From contig JAIMKP010000030.1 of NCBI GenBank assembly GCA_020692355.1, positions 1 to 37,637 of the forward strand: 37,637 nt of DNA, in the 5' to 3' direction. Made by a program: the position numbers and the translations under genes. This document shows, in pieces, positions 19,797 to 30,306 of the stretch (positions are counted from its first letter, which is position 1; every line of letters begins with the position of its first letter). This stretch comes from Desulfosporosinus sp. GTDB lineage: Bacteria > Bacillota > Desulfitobacteriia > Desulfitobacteriales > Desulfitobacteriaceae. The notes beneath the pieces are model-generated. The model was not told the origin of the DNA. It saw only the letters and a list, made by a program, of their open reading frames with translations, and ran no database searches.

Positions 19797-20351
19797 ATGT
19801 CCAGGATTGGCAAGCTGCCCATTGGTGTTCCCAGTGGCGTAGAGGTCAAAATAGAGGGCAATGTGGTTTCGGTGCGCGGCCCCAAAGGGACGCTTCAACG
19901 GGAAATGCACCCAGCCATTCATATTGCCTTGGAAAACGGCAAAGTGCTGGTGACGCGCTCGAGCGACGAGCCGCTCGACCGTTCCTTGCATGGGTTGACT
20001 CGTACGCTGGTCGCGAATATGGTGCAAGGGGTGACCACGGGATTTACGAAAGGCCTTGAGTTAGTCGGGGTGGGCTACAGGGCTTCTAAGCAAGGGAACA
20101 AATTGGTTCTCTCAGTCGGCAAATCCCATCCCGTGGAACTGATACCGTATGAAGGGATCGAAGTCGAAGTCCCAGTACCCACGAAGATCTTGGTTAAGGG
20201 TATGGACAAGGAAAAGGTCGGAGCCTTTGCTGCGGTCGTCCGTGCCCAGAGAGAGCCAGAGCCTTACAAGGGTAAAGGTATCAAATATGAGAACGAAGTG
20301 ATTCGCCGTAAAGTGGGTAAGACAGGCGGCAAAAAAGGCGGTAAGAAGTAA
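19797..20351 (+). CDS. rplF: 50S ribosomal protein L6
   Basis: L6 is near the GTPase-associated centre. The product has 184 residues, starting [17 protein letters not shown]. The C-terminal signature [14 protein letters not shown] is followed by a lysine/glycine-rich tail ending GGKKGGKK. The ATG follows ACGGAGGTGCAGTGA. The spacer to rplR is 52 bases and contains no recognised signal besides the next ribosome-binding site. Confidence 0.98.
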   Translation: MSRIGKLPIGVPSGVEVKIEGNVVSVRGPKGTLQREMHPAIHIALENGKVLVTRSSDEPLDRSLHGLTRTLVANMVQGVTTGFTKGLELVGVGYRASKQGNKLVLSVGKSHPVELIPYEGIEVEVPVPTKILVKGMDKEKVGAFAAVVRAQREPEPYKGKGIKYENEVIRRKVGKTGGKKGGKK

Positions 20352-20403
20352 GGTATAAAGGGTAAGGGCCAAATCTCTTGCCAGTGGAAAGGAGCGAATT
20401 TCG

Positions 20404-20772
20404 TTGAAGAAGACCGTAAATCGCCAAGCAATTCGCAGGCATAATCATAAGCGTGTCCGGAAAAGCGTTTCTGGGACGGCTGAGCGTCCGCGTTTGGCGG
20501 TGTTTCGCAGTCTGAACCATATGTACGCTCAAGTTATTAATGACGAACTCGGGGTAACGCTAGCCACAGCTTCCTCCCTTGACCCTGAATTTAAAGCGTC
20601 TGAGCTTGCCGGGGGCAATATCGATGGAGCACAGAAGGTTGGCGAACTGGTCGCCAAGCGGGCGTTGGCTCAAGGAATTACTCAGGTCGTATTTGACCGC
20701 GGAGGATATGTTTATCATGGTCGGGTGGCTGCAGTAGCGGAAGCGGCACGCGAGGCCGGGCTGGCATTCTAG
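20404..20772 (+). CDS. rplR: 50S ribosomal protein L18
   Basis: L18 binds 5S rRNA with L5. The product has 122 residues, with [20 protein letters not shown] near the N-terminus and the conserved C-terminal [20 protein letters not shown] segment. The TTG start at 20404 follows GAAAGGAGCGAATTTCG; no ATG is in a sensible place. rpsE begins 24 bases after the stop. Confidence 0.97.
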   Translation: MKKTVNRQAIRRHNHKRVRKSVSGTAERPRLAVFRSLNHMYAQVINDELGVTLATASSLDPEFKASELAGGNIDGAQKVGELVAKRALAQGITQVVFDRGGYVYHGRVAAVAEAAREAGLAF

Positions 20773-20796
20773 GACAGGGCAAAGGAGGGAAAATCA

Positions 20797-21297
20797 TTGG
20801 CGAAGATCGATGCGAGCAAGCTGGAATTGACAGAGAAAGTAGTGCATATCGCTCGGGTGGCAAAGGTTGTCAAAGGCGGTCGCCGCTTTAGCTTCAGTGC
20901 CCTGGTTGTCGTCGGCGACGGCCAAGGCCATATTGGTGCCGGGCTCGGAAAAGCGGGCGAAGTACCGGAAGCGATTCGTAAAGGGATTGAAGACGCGAAG
21001 AAAAAGTTGATTGCTGTTCCACTCAAAGGAACCACAATTCCCCACGCTATTCTCGGGGTGTTCGGAGCCGGCCAAGTTCTTTTGAAACCGGCTGCGCCTG
21101 GTACAGGCGTTATCGCAGGGGGCGCAGTCCGTGCGGTACTTGAGGCCGCAGGAATCCATGATATTTTGACCAAATCACTGGGTTCTGCGAATCCGCACAA
21201 CATGGTGAATGCCACCATGGCAGGCCTCACGTCTTTGAAACGTGCAGAAGACGTAGCCAAACTCCGTGGCAAGACGGTTGAAGAGATTCTGGGTTAG
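20797..21297 (+). CDS. rpsE: 30S ribosomal protein S5
   Basis: S5 helps translational accuracy and mRNA entry. The product has 166 residues. The N-terminal double-stranded RNA-binding domain includes [20 protein letters not shown], the loop where spectinomycin-resistance changes occur; it looks wild-type. The TTG start at 20797 follows AAAGGAGGGAAAATCA. It overlaps the upstream edge of the rpmD ribosome-binding site. Confidence 0.98.
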   Translation: MAKIDASKLELTEKVVHIARVAKVVKGGRRFSFSALVVVGDGQGHIGAGLGKAGEVPEAIRKGIEDAKKKLIAVPLKGTTIPHAILGVFGAGQVLLKPAAPGTGVIAGGAVRAVLEAAGIHDILTKSLGSANPHNMVNATMAGLTSLKRAEDVAKLRGKTVEEILG

Positions 21298-21308
21298 GAG
21301 GGTTGACC

Positions 21309-21491
21309 GTGAAAATCAAAGTAACACTGGTAAAAAGCCCGATCAGCCATCCAGAGCAACAGCGGAAGGTACTGCAGTCCCTGGGGCTAGGCAAGATCGG
21401 CTCCAGCGCCGTTCATCATGATTCGCCTGCCATTCAAGGCATGATTCGCAAGTGCGACCATTTAGTTTCGGTAGAAAATGTCGCTGAATAA
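21309..21491 (+). CDS. rpmD: 50S ribosomal protein L30
   Basis: L30 is a small 50S protein. The product has 60 residues: [20 protein letters not shown] follows the start and the rest matches the family to the end. GTG at 21309 is chosen since AGGAGG (21296-21301) is seven bases upstream; the TTG at 21303 would be too close. It lies 11 bases after rpsE. Confidence 0.96.
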   Translation: MKIKVTLVKSPISHPEQQRKVLQSLGLGKIGSSAVHHDSPAIQGMIRKCDHLVSVENVAE

Positions 21492-21508
21492 GGGAGGTGT
21501 CTGCAAGC

Positions 21509-21952
21509 ATGAAACTCCATGAACTGAAGCCCGCAACGGGAGCGACCCATGCTCCCAAGCGTTTGGGCCGGGGAATTGGCTCGGGAACCGGCAAGACCAG
21601 CGGAAAAGGGCATAAGGGACAAAAAGCCCGTTCGGGCGGCGGCGTGCGTCCTGGTTTTGAAGGCGGCCAACAGCCGCTTTATCGTCGCTTGCCGAAGCGC
21701 GGATTTACCAACATTTTTAAGAAAGAGTACACCGTGATCAATGTCGGTGATCTAGAAAGCCGCTTTGAAAGCGGTACAGAGGTTACCATTGAATCCCTCT
21801 TCGAGGTCGGTTTGATTAAAGCCGTCAAGTATGGTGTGAAGATTTTAGGAACAGGAGAACTGACCAAGGCCTTGACCGTTAAAGTTGACAAGGTCAGCGG
21901 GGCTGCCAAAGATAAGATTGAGGCGGCCGGCGGAAAAGTCGAGGTGGAATGA
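21509..21952 (+). CDS. rplO: 50S ribosomal protein L15
   Basis: L15 is a late-assembly 50S protein. The product has 147 residues. The glycine-rich N-terminal stretch [20 protein letters not shown] and [18 protein letters not shown] are typical. The ATG at 21509 has AGGGAGG 11 bases upstream; an in-frame GTG at 21497 is inside that site. Its stop is one base before the secY start. Confidence 0.97.
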   Translation: MKLHELKPATGATHAPKRLGRGIGSGTGKTSGKGHKGQKARSGGGVRPGFEGGQQPLYRRLPKRGFTNIFKKEYTVINVGDLESRFESGTEVTIESLFEVGLIKAVKYGVKILGTGELTKALTVKVDKVSGAAKDKIEAAGGKVEVE

Positions 21953-21953
21953 G

Positions 21954-24647
<2,694 letters not shown>

Positions 24648-24678
24648 CCGCACAAGATGCCTGAGGAGGGTTTGACGC

Positions 24679-24897
24679 ATGTCCAAAGAGGACGTCATTG
24701 AAGTTGAAGGCAAGGTTTTGGAGCCACTGCCGAATGCCATGTTCCTAGTAGAACTCGCCAATGGACACAAGGTTTTAGCGCACGTCTCCGGAAAAATCCG
24801 CATGAATTTTATTCGGATTCTTCCGGGTGATCGGGTCACGGTGGAGCTTTCTCCCTATGACCTATCCCGGGGACGGATCGTGTATCGGTTTAAATAA
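24679..24897 (+). CDS. infA: Translation initiation factor IF-1
   Basis: IF-1 binds the ribosomal A site during initiation. The 72-residue product is a standard single OB-fold protein with [12 protein letters not shown] at the start and [15 protein letters not shown] at the end. The ATG follows GAGGAGGGTTTGACGC. It is followed by 181 bases of nested repeats before rpmJ. Confidence 0.98.
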   Translation: MSKEDVIEVEGKVLEPLPNAMFLVELANGHKVLAHVSGKIRMNFIRILPGDRVTVELSPYDLSRGRIVYRFK

Positions 24898-24900
24898 TAA

Positions 24901-25060
24901 GGTTAGGGGACACACCGAAATCAGAGGTCAGAGGTCAGACTGAAAGTATGGTTTTCCCCAAAGGGGATAATAGGAAAGGGGACACACCTCAATGCATGCT
25001 TTAGCCTCGGGTGGAGGAATGTCCCCATTTAATGTCGGGTGGAGGTATGTCCCGGCTAAA
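24901..25060. repeat. Outer GGGGACA interspersed element (copy 8a) with heptads
   Basis: The left end GGTTAGGGGACACACC (from 24901) is followed by heptads (GAGGTCA at 24924-24930 and 24931-24937), then CCCC-AAA-GGGG (24956-24966). A second right end, GGGTGGAGGTATGTCCCGG, at about 25037-25056 lies beyond a complete inner copy. The layout is left-left-right-right, as if one element had landed in another or an end had duplicated. Confidence 0.6.
24975..25032. repeat. Inner GGGGACA/TGTCCCC interspersed element (copy 8b)
   Basis: AAAGGGGACACACCTC and GGGTGGAGGAATGTCCCC plus ATTTAA bound a normal-sized element of about 58 bases nested inside copy 8a. An ATG in its right end opens a frame that runs into rpmJ, but rpmJ has its own better placed ribosome-binding site. 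Confidence 0.75.
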
Positions 25061-25078
25061 GCAAAGGGAGTGGATGCG

Positions 25079-25192
25079 GTGAAAGTTAAACCTTCTGTCA
25101 AACCGATCTGTGAAAAATGTAAGATTATTAAACGTCACGGTAAAGTCATGGTGATTTGTGAGAACCCGAAACACAAGCAAAGACAGGGTTAA
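25079..25192 (+). CDS. rpmJ: 50S ribosomal protein L36, zinc form
   Basis: L36 is the smallest 50S protein. The product has 37 residues, with zinc ligands C11, C14, C27 and H32. GTG at 25079 gives the universal MKV(K/R)PSVKP start and has AAAGGGAG eight bases before it; the longer frame to 24992 only reads through repeats. It closes the spc portion. Confidence 0.96.
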   Translation: MKVKPSVKPICEKCKIIKRHGKVMVICENPKHKQRQG

Positions 25193-25212
25193 GGATGTGC
25201 GGCGCGCGGCTG

Positions 25213-25252
25213 CTTGGGATGAGTCCCAAGGCGTCAATGGTCTTTGGCCTTG
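25213..25252 (+). promoter_or_regulatory. Alternative hairpins in the rpsM leader
   Basis: CTTGGGA (25213-25219) pairs with TCCCAAG (25224-25230) over a four-base loop, while CAAGGC (25227-25232) can instead pair with GCCTTG (25247-25252). The two folds share bases and exclude each other. They lie in the 116-base rpmJ-rpsM spacer, the place where S4 controls the alpha operon in Escherichia coli; any such role here is inference. Confidence 0.35.
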
Positions 25253-25308
25253 TCTAGAGACATGAACAATGGACTTGAAGAACGGATATTTGGGGGTGTA
25301 CTGAATAG

Positions 25309-25680
25309 ATGGCACGTATCGCTGGAGTTGACTTGCCGCGGGAGAAACGGGTAGAGGTGGGGCTGACTTACATTTTTGGGATTGGCGCGCCTACTTCCCG
25401 GAAGATTCTCAAAAAAACTGGTGTAAGCCCGGACACGCGTGTGCGTGACTTGTCCGAAGAGGAAGTGACGCGCCTCCGGGAAGCAATTGATAAAGAGACT
25501 AAGGTCGAAGGTGACCTACGCCGGGAAGTATCCCTCAACGTGAAGCGCCTGATGGAGATAGGTTCTTACCGGGGCTTACGTCATCGCCGGGGACTTCCTG
25601 TGCGTGGCCAGCGCACGAAAACGAACGCCCGTACCCGCAAGGGACCGGCCCGTACCGTTGGCGCACGTCGCAAGAAGTAA
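25309..25680 (+). CDS. rpsM: 30S ribosomal protein S13
   Basis: S13 is in the 30S head and contacts the P-site tRNA and L5. The product has 123 residues, starting [20 protein letters not shown], with the conserved C-terminal basic tail containing [20 protein letters not shown]. The ATG follows a weak GGGGGTGTACTGAATAG site, weaker than those of its neighbours. It opens the alpha portion. rpsK follows 18 bases later. Confidence 0.98.
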   Translation: MARIAGVDLPREKRVEVGLTYIFGIGAPTSRKILKKTGVSPDTRVRDLSEEEVTRLREAIDKETKVEGDLRREVSLNVKRLMEIGSYRGLRHRRGLPVRGQRTKTNARTRKGPARTVGARRKK

Positions 25681-25698
25681 TAAGGGGGGATAACCGAG

Positions 25699-26088
25699 AT
25701 GCCGCGTAAAGTTGTACGGACAAAGCGCCGGGAACGTAAGAATGTTGCGAGTGGAATTGCGCACATCAAGTCCACATTCAATAACACGATGGTCACAATT
25801 ACCGATACGAGCGGAAATGCGATTTCCTGGTCCAGCTCAGGCTCCTTGGGTTTTAAAGGCTCACGCAAAAGCACGCCATTTGCTGCCCAAACCGCTGCCG
25901 AGACGGCTGCCAAAGTGGCTATGGAGCATGGCATGAAGGAAGTTGAATGCTTTGTGAAAGGCCCAGGTGCCGGTCGCGAGGCAGCTATCCGCGCCCTTCA
26001 GGCTGCTGGCCTGGAAGTAAACTTGATCAAAGATGTGACCCCGATTCCGCATAACGGCTGTCGTCCGCCGAAACGGAGAAGGGTTTAA
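25699..26088 (+). CDS. rpsK: 30S ribosomal protein S11
   Basis: S11 lines the platform where Shine-Dalgarno helices form. The product has 129 residues; [20 protein letters not shown] and the C-terminal [15 protein letters not shown] are family signatures. The ATG follows AAGGGGGGATAACCGAG. rpsD begins 12 bases after its stop. Confidence 0.98.
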   Translation: MPRKVVRTKRRERKNVASGIAHIKSTFNNTMVTITDTSGNAISWSSSGSLGFKGSRKSTPFAAQTAAETAAKVAMEHGMKEVECFVKGPGAGREAAIRALQAAGLEVNLIKDVTPIPHNGCRPPKRRRV

Positions 26089-26100
26089 GGAGGTGTAATC

Positions 26101-26730
26101 ATGGCAAGATATACAGGGCCTGTTTGTCGTTTGTGCCGTCGTGAGGGCATGAAGCTGTTTCTTAAAGGGGATCGTTGTTATACCGGCAAATGTGCTATCG
26201 ACCGTCGGAGTTATGCTCCTGGTCAGCATGGCCAAAGCCGGGGTAAGAAACCGACAGAGTATGGAATTCAGCTCCGTGAGAAACAAAAAGCCCGCCGGAT
26301 TTATGGCGTCATGGAAGGACAGTTCCGCCGCTACTTCGCAGAAGCGAATCGGGAGAAAGGGATGACAGGGGAAAACCTCCTGCGCCTGCTGGAACGCCGT
26401 TTGGATAACGTGGCTTATCGGTTAGGGTTTGCCTCTTCCCGGCCAGAAGCTCGTCAGCTTGTACGTCATGGGCACTTCACTGTGAATGGCAAGCGCGTGG
26501 ATATTCCTTCCTACCTCGTTCGCGTTGGCGAAACCATCGCTGTGAAAGAGGATAGTAAGAATTCACCGCGGATGAAAGAGATCCTTCAATCCCTGGGGAC
26601 GAAAGGAGTTTCCAGTTGGTTGAGCTTGGATGCAAACGCTGCAGCCGGAACCGTCACCGCTCTACCTACTCGAGAAGATATTCAACTTCCCATCCAAGAG
26701 CATCTCATCGTCGAGAAATACTCCCGCTAA
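26101..26730 (+). CDS. rpsD: 30S ribosomal protein S4, zinc form
   Basis: S4 is a primary assembly protein and, in Escherichia coli, the repressor of the alpha operon; in Bacillus subtilis rpsD is a separate gene, so its place here follows the clostridial pattern. The product has 209 residues. Zinc ligands C9, C12, C26 and C31 are present. The S4 RNA-binding domain ([20 protein letters not shown] and onward, about 98-160) is intact. The ATG follows AAGGAGGTGTAATC. Confidence 0.98.
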   Translation: MARYTGPVCRLCRREGMKLFLKGDRCYTGKCAIDRRSYAPGQHGQSRGKKPTEYGIQLREKQKARRIYGVMEGQFRRYFAEANREKGMTGENLLRLLERRLDNVAYRLGFASSRPEARQLVRHGHFTVNGKRVDIPSYLVRVGETIAVKEDSKNSPRMKEILQSLGTKGVSSWLSLDANAAAGTVTALPTREDIQLPIQEHLIVEKYSR

Positions 26731-26735
26731 AATCG

Positions 26736-26763
26736 GAGGTCAGAGGTCGGAAGTCAGATGTCC
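26736..26763 (+). repeat. Degenerate heptad repeat, four units
   Basis: Four 7-base units, GAGGTCA (26736-26742), GAGGTCG, GAAGTCA and GATGTCC (to 26763), start five bases after the rpsD stop. No GGGGACA/TGTCCCC ends surround them, so heptads also occur alone. They occupy part of the 149-base rpsD-rpoA spacer. Confidence 0.7.
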
Positions 26764-26879
26764 GTATTTCCATTCTCTACTGGAGATGGACAGCATGATT
26801 GTCTGCTCTGAAAACTACGCTGAGACAAGATGTTAAGGATGGATTTGAGTCAAGTTCCCGAGAAAGAAGGTGCATTTCG

Positions 26880-27827
26880 ATGTTAGAAATCGAGAAGCCC
26901 AAGATTGAATGTGTTGAACGTTCTGAACACAACACGTACGCAAAATTCGTGGTTGAACCTCTGGAAAGAGGGTATGGGATCACTCTGGGAAACTCGCTGA
27001 GAAGGATCCTGCTCTCTTCTTTAGAGGGAACAGCAGTAACATCTGTGAAAATTGAAGGGGTTCTGCACGAATTTGCCACGATTCCAGGTGTGCTAGAAGA
27101 TGTGACGGATATTATCCTCAACTTAAAGTCCTTAGCCCTAAAAGGGCATACGGATGAGCCTAGGATCCTCCGCCTCGAGGTTGAGGGGGAGGGCGTCGTG
27201 CATGCCGAGGACATCCTAACGGATCCGGATGTGGAAATTTTGAATCCAGAGTTAAAGATTGCCACCCTTGATCGCGATGGTCGTCTCTTCATGGAAATGG
27301 TTGTGGAAAGAGGCCGGGGCTATGTTTCTGCAGACAAAAACAAAAAGCAAGAGGATATCATCGGGGTAATTCCGATCGATTCCATCTTTGCCCCGATCTA
27401 CAAAGTCAACTACACCGTTGAGGATACACGGGTGGGGCAGGCCACCGACTATGACAAGCTCACTCTTGAGGTCTGGTCGAATGGAAGTATCTCGCCAGAG
27501 GAGGCGACCAGTATGGCCGCCAAAATCCTTAGCGAGCATCTGCGTCTTTTTATGGGCCTTACGGACAAGATACCGGATGGCCAGATCATGGTAGAGAAGG
27601 AAGAGGAGCCGAAAGACAAGATTCTTGAGATGACCATCGAAGAGTTGGATCTCTCGGTTCGCTCCTATAACTGCCTGAAACGGGCTGGGATCAATTCTGT
27701 TGAGGAACTGACGCAAAAAACGGAAGAAGATATGATCAAGGTGCGCAACCTGGGTCGCAAGTCTTTAGAAGAAGTCGAACAAAAACTGGGTGCTTTAGGC
27801 CTTGGTTTCCGTAAATCTGAAGACTAA
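26880..27827 (+). CDS. rpoA: DNA-directed RNA polymerase subunit alpha
   Basis: The alpha dimer is the assembly platform of RNA polymerase. The product has 315 residues: the N-terminal assembly domain with [20 protein letters not shown] near 20-39, then a flexible linker near 225-245 and the C-terminal DNA-binding domain ending [16 protein letters not shown] at 26880 gives [13 protein letters not shown], the usual clostridial start, with AAGAAGGTG upstream; the longer frame to 26799 has no support. Confidence 0.98.
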   Translation: MLEIEKPKIECVERSEHNTYAKFVVEPLERGYGITLGNSLRRILLSSLEGTAVTSVKIEGVLHEFATIPGVLEDVTDIILNLKSLALKGHTDEPRILRLEVEGEGVVHAEDILTDPDVEILNPELKIATLDRDGRLFMEMVVERGRGYVSADKNKKQEDIIGVIPIDSIFAPIYKVNYTVEDTRVGQATDYDKLTLEVWSNGSISPEEATSMAAKILSEHLRLFMGLTDKIPDGQIMVEKEEEPKDKILEMTIEELDLSVRSYNCLKRAGINSVEELTQKTEEDMIKVRNLGRKSLEEVEQKLGALGLGFRKSED

Positions 27828-27851
27828 TTCAGGCAAAGGAGGGGAACGTAA

Positions 27852-28193
27852 TTGGCTTATCGTAAACTGGGAAGAAACACGGGTCACCGTGGTGCAATGC
27901 TGCGCAATATCGTGACTTCCCTCTTCAAATACGAGCGCATCGAGACGACAGCGGCACGGGCCAAGGAACTCAATGCGATTGCTGAGAAGATGATTTCGCT
28001 GGGCAAGCAGGGAGACCTGGCAGCACGTCGTCAGGCCATGTCTTACATGCTTGATGAAGATGTGGTCAAGAAGCTGTTTGATAAAATCGCGCCAGAATAC
28101 AGCGACCGTCAAGGAGGCTACACTCGCATCATGAGGGTTGGTCACCGCCGTGGCGATGCTGCGGAAATGGTTCTGGTTGAACTGGTGAAATAG
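27852..28193 (+). CDS. rplQ: 50S ribosomal protein L17
   Basis: L17 lies near the tunnel exit. The product has 113 residues and starts [19 protein letters not shown] after the initiator. The TTG at 27852 follows AAAGGAGGGGAACGTAA. It is the last gene of the ribosomal superlocus: an intrinsic terminator begins eight bases after its stop. Confidence 0.98.
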   Translation: MAYRKLGRNTGHRGAMLRNIVTSLFKYERIETTAARAKELNAIAEKMISLGKQGDLAARRQAMSYMLDEDVVKKLFDKIAPEYSDRQGGYTRIMRVGHRRGDAAEMVLVELVK

Positions 28194-28200
28194 GGATTTC

Positions 28201-28230
28201 AAGATGCTCTTCAGTGAGCATCTTTTTTTT
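28201..28230 (+). terminator. Intrinsic terminator of the alpha portion
   Basis: AGATGCTC (28202-28209) pairs perfectly with GAGCATCT (28216-28223) across TTCAGT and runs into eight T bases. It is the first clear rho-independent terminator of the window, 28 kb after the rpoB promoter. Confidence 0.9.
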
Positions 28231-28321
28231 GCTATCCAGAAAGCATAATTTCACGGCGCATCAGAAAACTTGCGTCGCCGTCTTCGCTTACGCAAACAGG
28301 AACTTTAAGATTAGAGCGCCG

Positions 28322-28600
28322 CCGAAGTAACAAATGAACTCGTTCAACTAAAGTTGAACATCGAGACTTCGGTGACGAAAGTGTCCAGTGGACACTTTCG
28401 CCGAAAGCGCTTAGCCTTTAACGAACGCTATCGCGCTGAAGGATGGAGTCTACCTCCGTCGCCGCTAAGTGTTTCTATTGGGAAAGGCGGCTCGGCGATA
28501 CTCTCCACTGGAGACTATCGTCACCGAAGCAAAGTACGAGGTACCACTCCCACTTGTAGAAGTGGGAGTCTCACGATAGGATCAAACGTATTTTGCTTAA
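28322..28600. repeat. Highly palindromic dispersed element (composite)
   Basis: This gap (28194-28691) holds no credible gene but many nested palindromes. CCGAAGT (28322-28328) and ACTTCGG (28366-28372) flank GTTCAACT-AA-AGTTGAAC (28342-28359). Two 38-base units, 28367-28404 and 28492-28529, are inverted copies of each other, each with a 25-base hairpin (28376-28400, 28496-28520). CGCTTAGC (28408-28415) pairs with GCTAAGTG (28464-28471) between them. CTCCCACTT-gtag-AAGTGGGAG lies at about 28546-28567. The left 44 bases recur at 37594-37637. It resembles a BIME-like or non-autonomous IS200/IS605-type element; the class is inference. Confidence 0.6.
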
Positions 28601-28610
28601 GCACGGAGGC

Positions 28611-28640
28611 TTGATTTTAATCCCCATGGTATTGTAAACT
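28611..28640 (+). promoter_or_regulatory. Promoter candidate for ecfA-ecfT
   Basis: TTGATT (28611-28616) with an 18-base spacer and TAAACT (28635-28640) is a moderate sigma-A match. ATTGT (28631-28635) and ACAAT (28642-28646) form a short dyad over the -10, which might be an operator. The upstream terminator means these genes need a promoter here. Confidence 0.4.
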
Positions 28641-28691
28641 AACAATATAGATGATGGTTTACGAATAGCGATGCCTTCAAGGGGGAACAGA

Positions 28692-30164
28692 GTGTACGAT
28701 TTGGTCATAAACGCGAATAATCTGAGTTACGGTCAGATCCTTCATGACCTCAATTTTACTTGGTATCAGGGAGAGACGATTGCTCTCATGGGGCCGAACG
28801 GTTCGGGTAAATCGACGTTAGCCAGGTTGATCGCTGGGTTGATCGAAGCGACGGCGGGGTATGTCGAAATAACGGCTAAGGGAGTACCGCTCAAGCGGGG
28901 ACCCTATGGGCGTTGGCACGCGGTTGGTTTGGTAGGGCAACATCCGCGCAGGCAATCCATTGGTGCGAGTGTGGCCGAAGAGTTGAGTTTTGGCTTGATC
29001 AACCTGGGACTTCCCAATCATGAGGTTAAATACCAGGTAAGGGAAATTATCCAGGCCATCGGCCTGGAGGGAAAAGAAAATCAATCTCCCGCAACCCTCT
29101 CAGGAGGGGAGCGGCAGAGACTCGTGGTCGCTGCCGTTTTGGCTATGAAGCCCCAGTTTGTTCTTTTTGATGAAGCGTTATCGATGCTGGATATTCGCTC
29201 TCAGGAGCGAATTCTTGCACTTGTGCACAATATGGGAAAGAAAGCAGCAAAGCTATGGATAACCCATGATCCCGAATTAGCTAGAAAGGCGGACCGTCTC
29301 TGGCTGTTACAAGATGGCCAATTATGGGATGCTGGAAAACCGGAAAATGTTCTTAATGCCCCCCAGTTGTGCCAAAATTTCCATATTCAGAATCGTTGTG
29401 AAGGGTTAGAAGCTCGAATCAAGCGTAAGACCCATAAGACCGGTAAGACGGACAAAACGGAAAGTGCGATTCCAGAAAGCCCGGCCTTACAATGGCTCGA
29501 TGTCGAAATCGAGAATCGACTTAAGCTAAACAAAGCAGTGCAAGCGGGAGAGTTTATCGGTATCGTCGGTGCCTCAGGTTCGGGAAAATCTACGCTATTA
29601 GAAAGTGCCATCGGACTAATAGCGCCCTCTGCAGGTAGTATCCGGGTTAGTGGAGTGAGGCTTAATAAAAAGAACCTACCCGCTGTGCGCCGGAATATCC
29701 GGATTCTCTTGCAGGAAGCAGGAGAATATTTACTCGATCGCACGGTGCGTCAGGTGATCTTTTGGGGGGAAAAGGGAGTAGACTCCGTTTCAGAACGGCA
29801 GTATCTCGAACGGTTTGACATCGACCCGGTGTTTCTCGCCAGAAGCCCGGAGACACTCAGCGGTGGAGAGCGGCAAAAGGTTGCGCTAGCTGCGACGCTA
29901 CGAACAGAGCCGGAGGTTCTGTTGCTCGATGAACCGATGTTGGGTTTGGATGCCCAAGGTCGCAAGGCTATGACTCGGGTCATCGAAGAACTTAGTTCAA
30001 GCTTGGCGACATTATATGTAACCCACGACCTTTGTGAAGTCCTGCCTTATGCAAATAGGCTTTGGTTGGTTGACAAGGGTCAAGTCGTTCGAGATTGCGA
30101 GGCAGAAGACTGGGACAGGTACCGGGAGGAGTTTCGGAAGGCCGGCGTGAGGATACCGGTTTGA
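28692..30164 (+). CDS. ecfA: Energy-coupling factor ATPase, two ABC domains in one chain
   Basis: It supplies ATP hydrolysis for ECF-type importers of vitamins or metal ions. The 490-residue protein has two complete ABC domains: Walker A GPNGSGKST (34-42), signature LSGGERQ (136-142), Walker B D160-E161; then GASGSGKST (293-301), LSGGERQ (389-395), D413-E414. H-loop ITHD and VTHD are present in each half. In most Firmicutes this locus has two separate genes, ecfA1 and ecfA2; here they are fused through a KTx-repeat linker (246-257). GTG at 28692 is preferred over ATG at 28671 because AAGGGGG lies six bases upstream. Substrate is not shown. Confidence 0.88.
   Translation: MYDLVINANNLSYGQILHDLNFTWYQGETIALMGPNGSGKSTLARLIAGLIEATAGYVEITAKGVPLKRGPYGRWHAVGLVGQHPRRQSIGASVAEELSFGLINLGLPNHEVKYQVREIIQAIGLEGKENQSPATLSGGERQRLVVAAVLAMKPQFVLFDEALSMLDIRSQERILALVHNMGKKAAKLWITHDPELARKADRLWLLQDGQLWDAGKPENVLNAPQLCQNFHIQNRCEGLEARIKRKTHKTGKTDKTESAIPESPALQWLDVEIENRLKLNKAVQAGEFIGIVGASGSGKSTLLESAIGLIAPSAGSIRVSGVRLNKKNLPAVRRNIRILLQEAGEYLLDRTVRQVIFWGEKGVDSVSERQYLERFDIDPVFLARSPETLSGGERQKVALAATLRTEPEVLLLDEPMLGLDAQGRKAMTRVIEELSSSLATLYVTHDLCEVLPYANRLWLVDKGQVVRDCEAEDWDRYREEFRKAGVRIPV
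29427..29462 (+). repeat. 9-base repeat encoding the KTx linker of EcfA
   Basis: Four 9-base units (AAGACCCAT, AAGACCGGT, AAGACGGAC, AAAACGGAA) encode K-T-H, K-T-G, K-T-D, K-T-E in frame at the junction of the two ATPase domains. The repeat can lengthen or shorten the linker without a frameshift. Confidence 0.75.
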
Positions 30165-30227
30165 GAAGTCGGAGGTGGGAAGTCGGAAGTGAGAAGTGAG
30201 ATGTCGGTAGTGGGACATGACAAGTGG
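30165..30227 (+). repeat. Degenerate heptad repeat, about nine units
   Basis: Starting on the base after the ecfA stop, about nine 7-base units follow the pattern G-A-A/G-G-T-N-N: GAAGTCG (30165-30171), GAAGTCG again (30179-30185), GAAGTGA twice (30186-30199), then more divergent units to 30227. It is the longest heptad tract here and fills most of the ecfA-ecfT spacer. Confidence 0.7.
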
Positions 30228-30306
30228 GGGGCTGAAGGGTGAGCTAAAGCTGAGACGTAGAAACGAAGCCAGATATTGGAGTGAGGCATTAGGGGAGGGG
30301 AGAGTC

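Noticed and set aside
24992-25078. N-terminal extension of rpmJ by 29 residues
   Set aside because: It translates nested repeats; L36 is 37 residues throughout bacteria and GTG at 25079 is well placed.
28354-28614. An 86-codon frame in the palindromic spacer after rplQ
   Set aside because: It runs through nested palindromes, has no ribosome-binding site and reads as random composition.
28621-28691. A riboswitch in front of ecfA-ecfT
   Set aside because: The spacer between the promoter candidate and the start is only about 45 bases, too short for known riboswitch folds.
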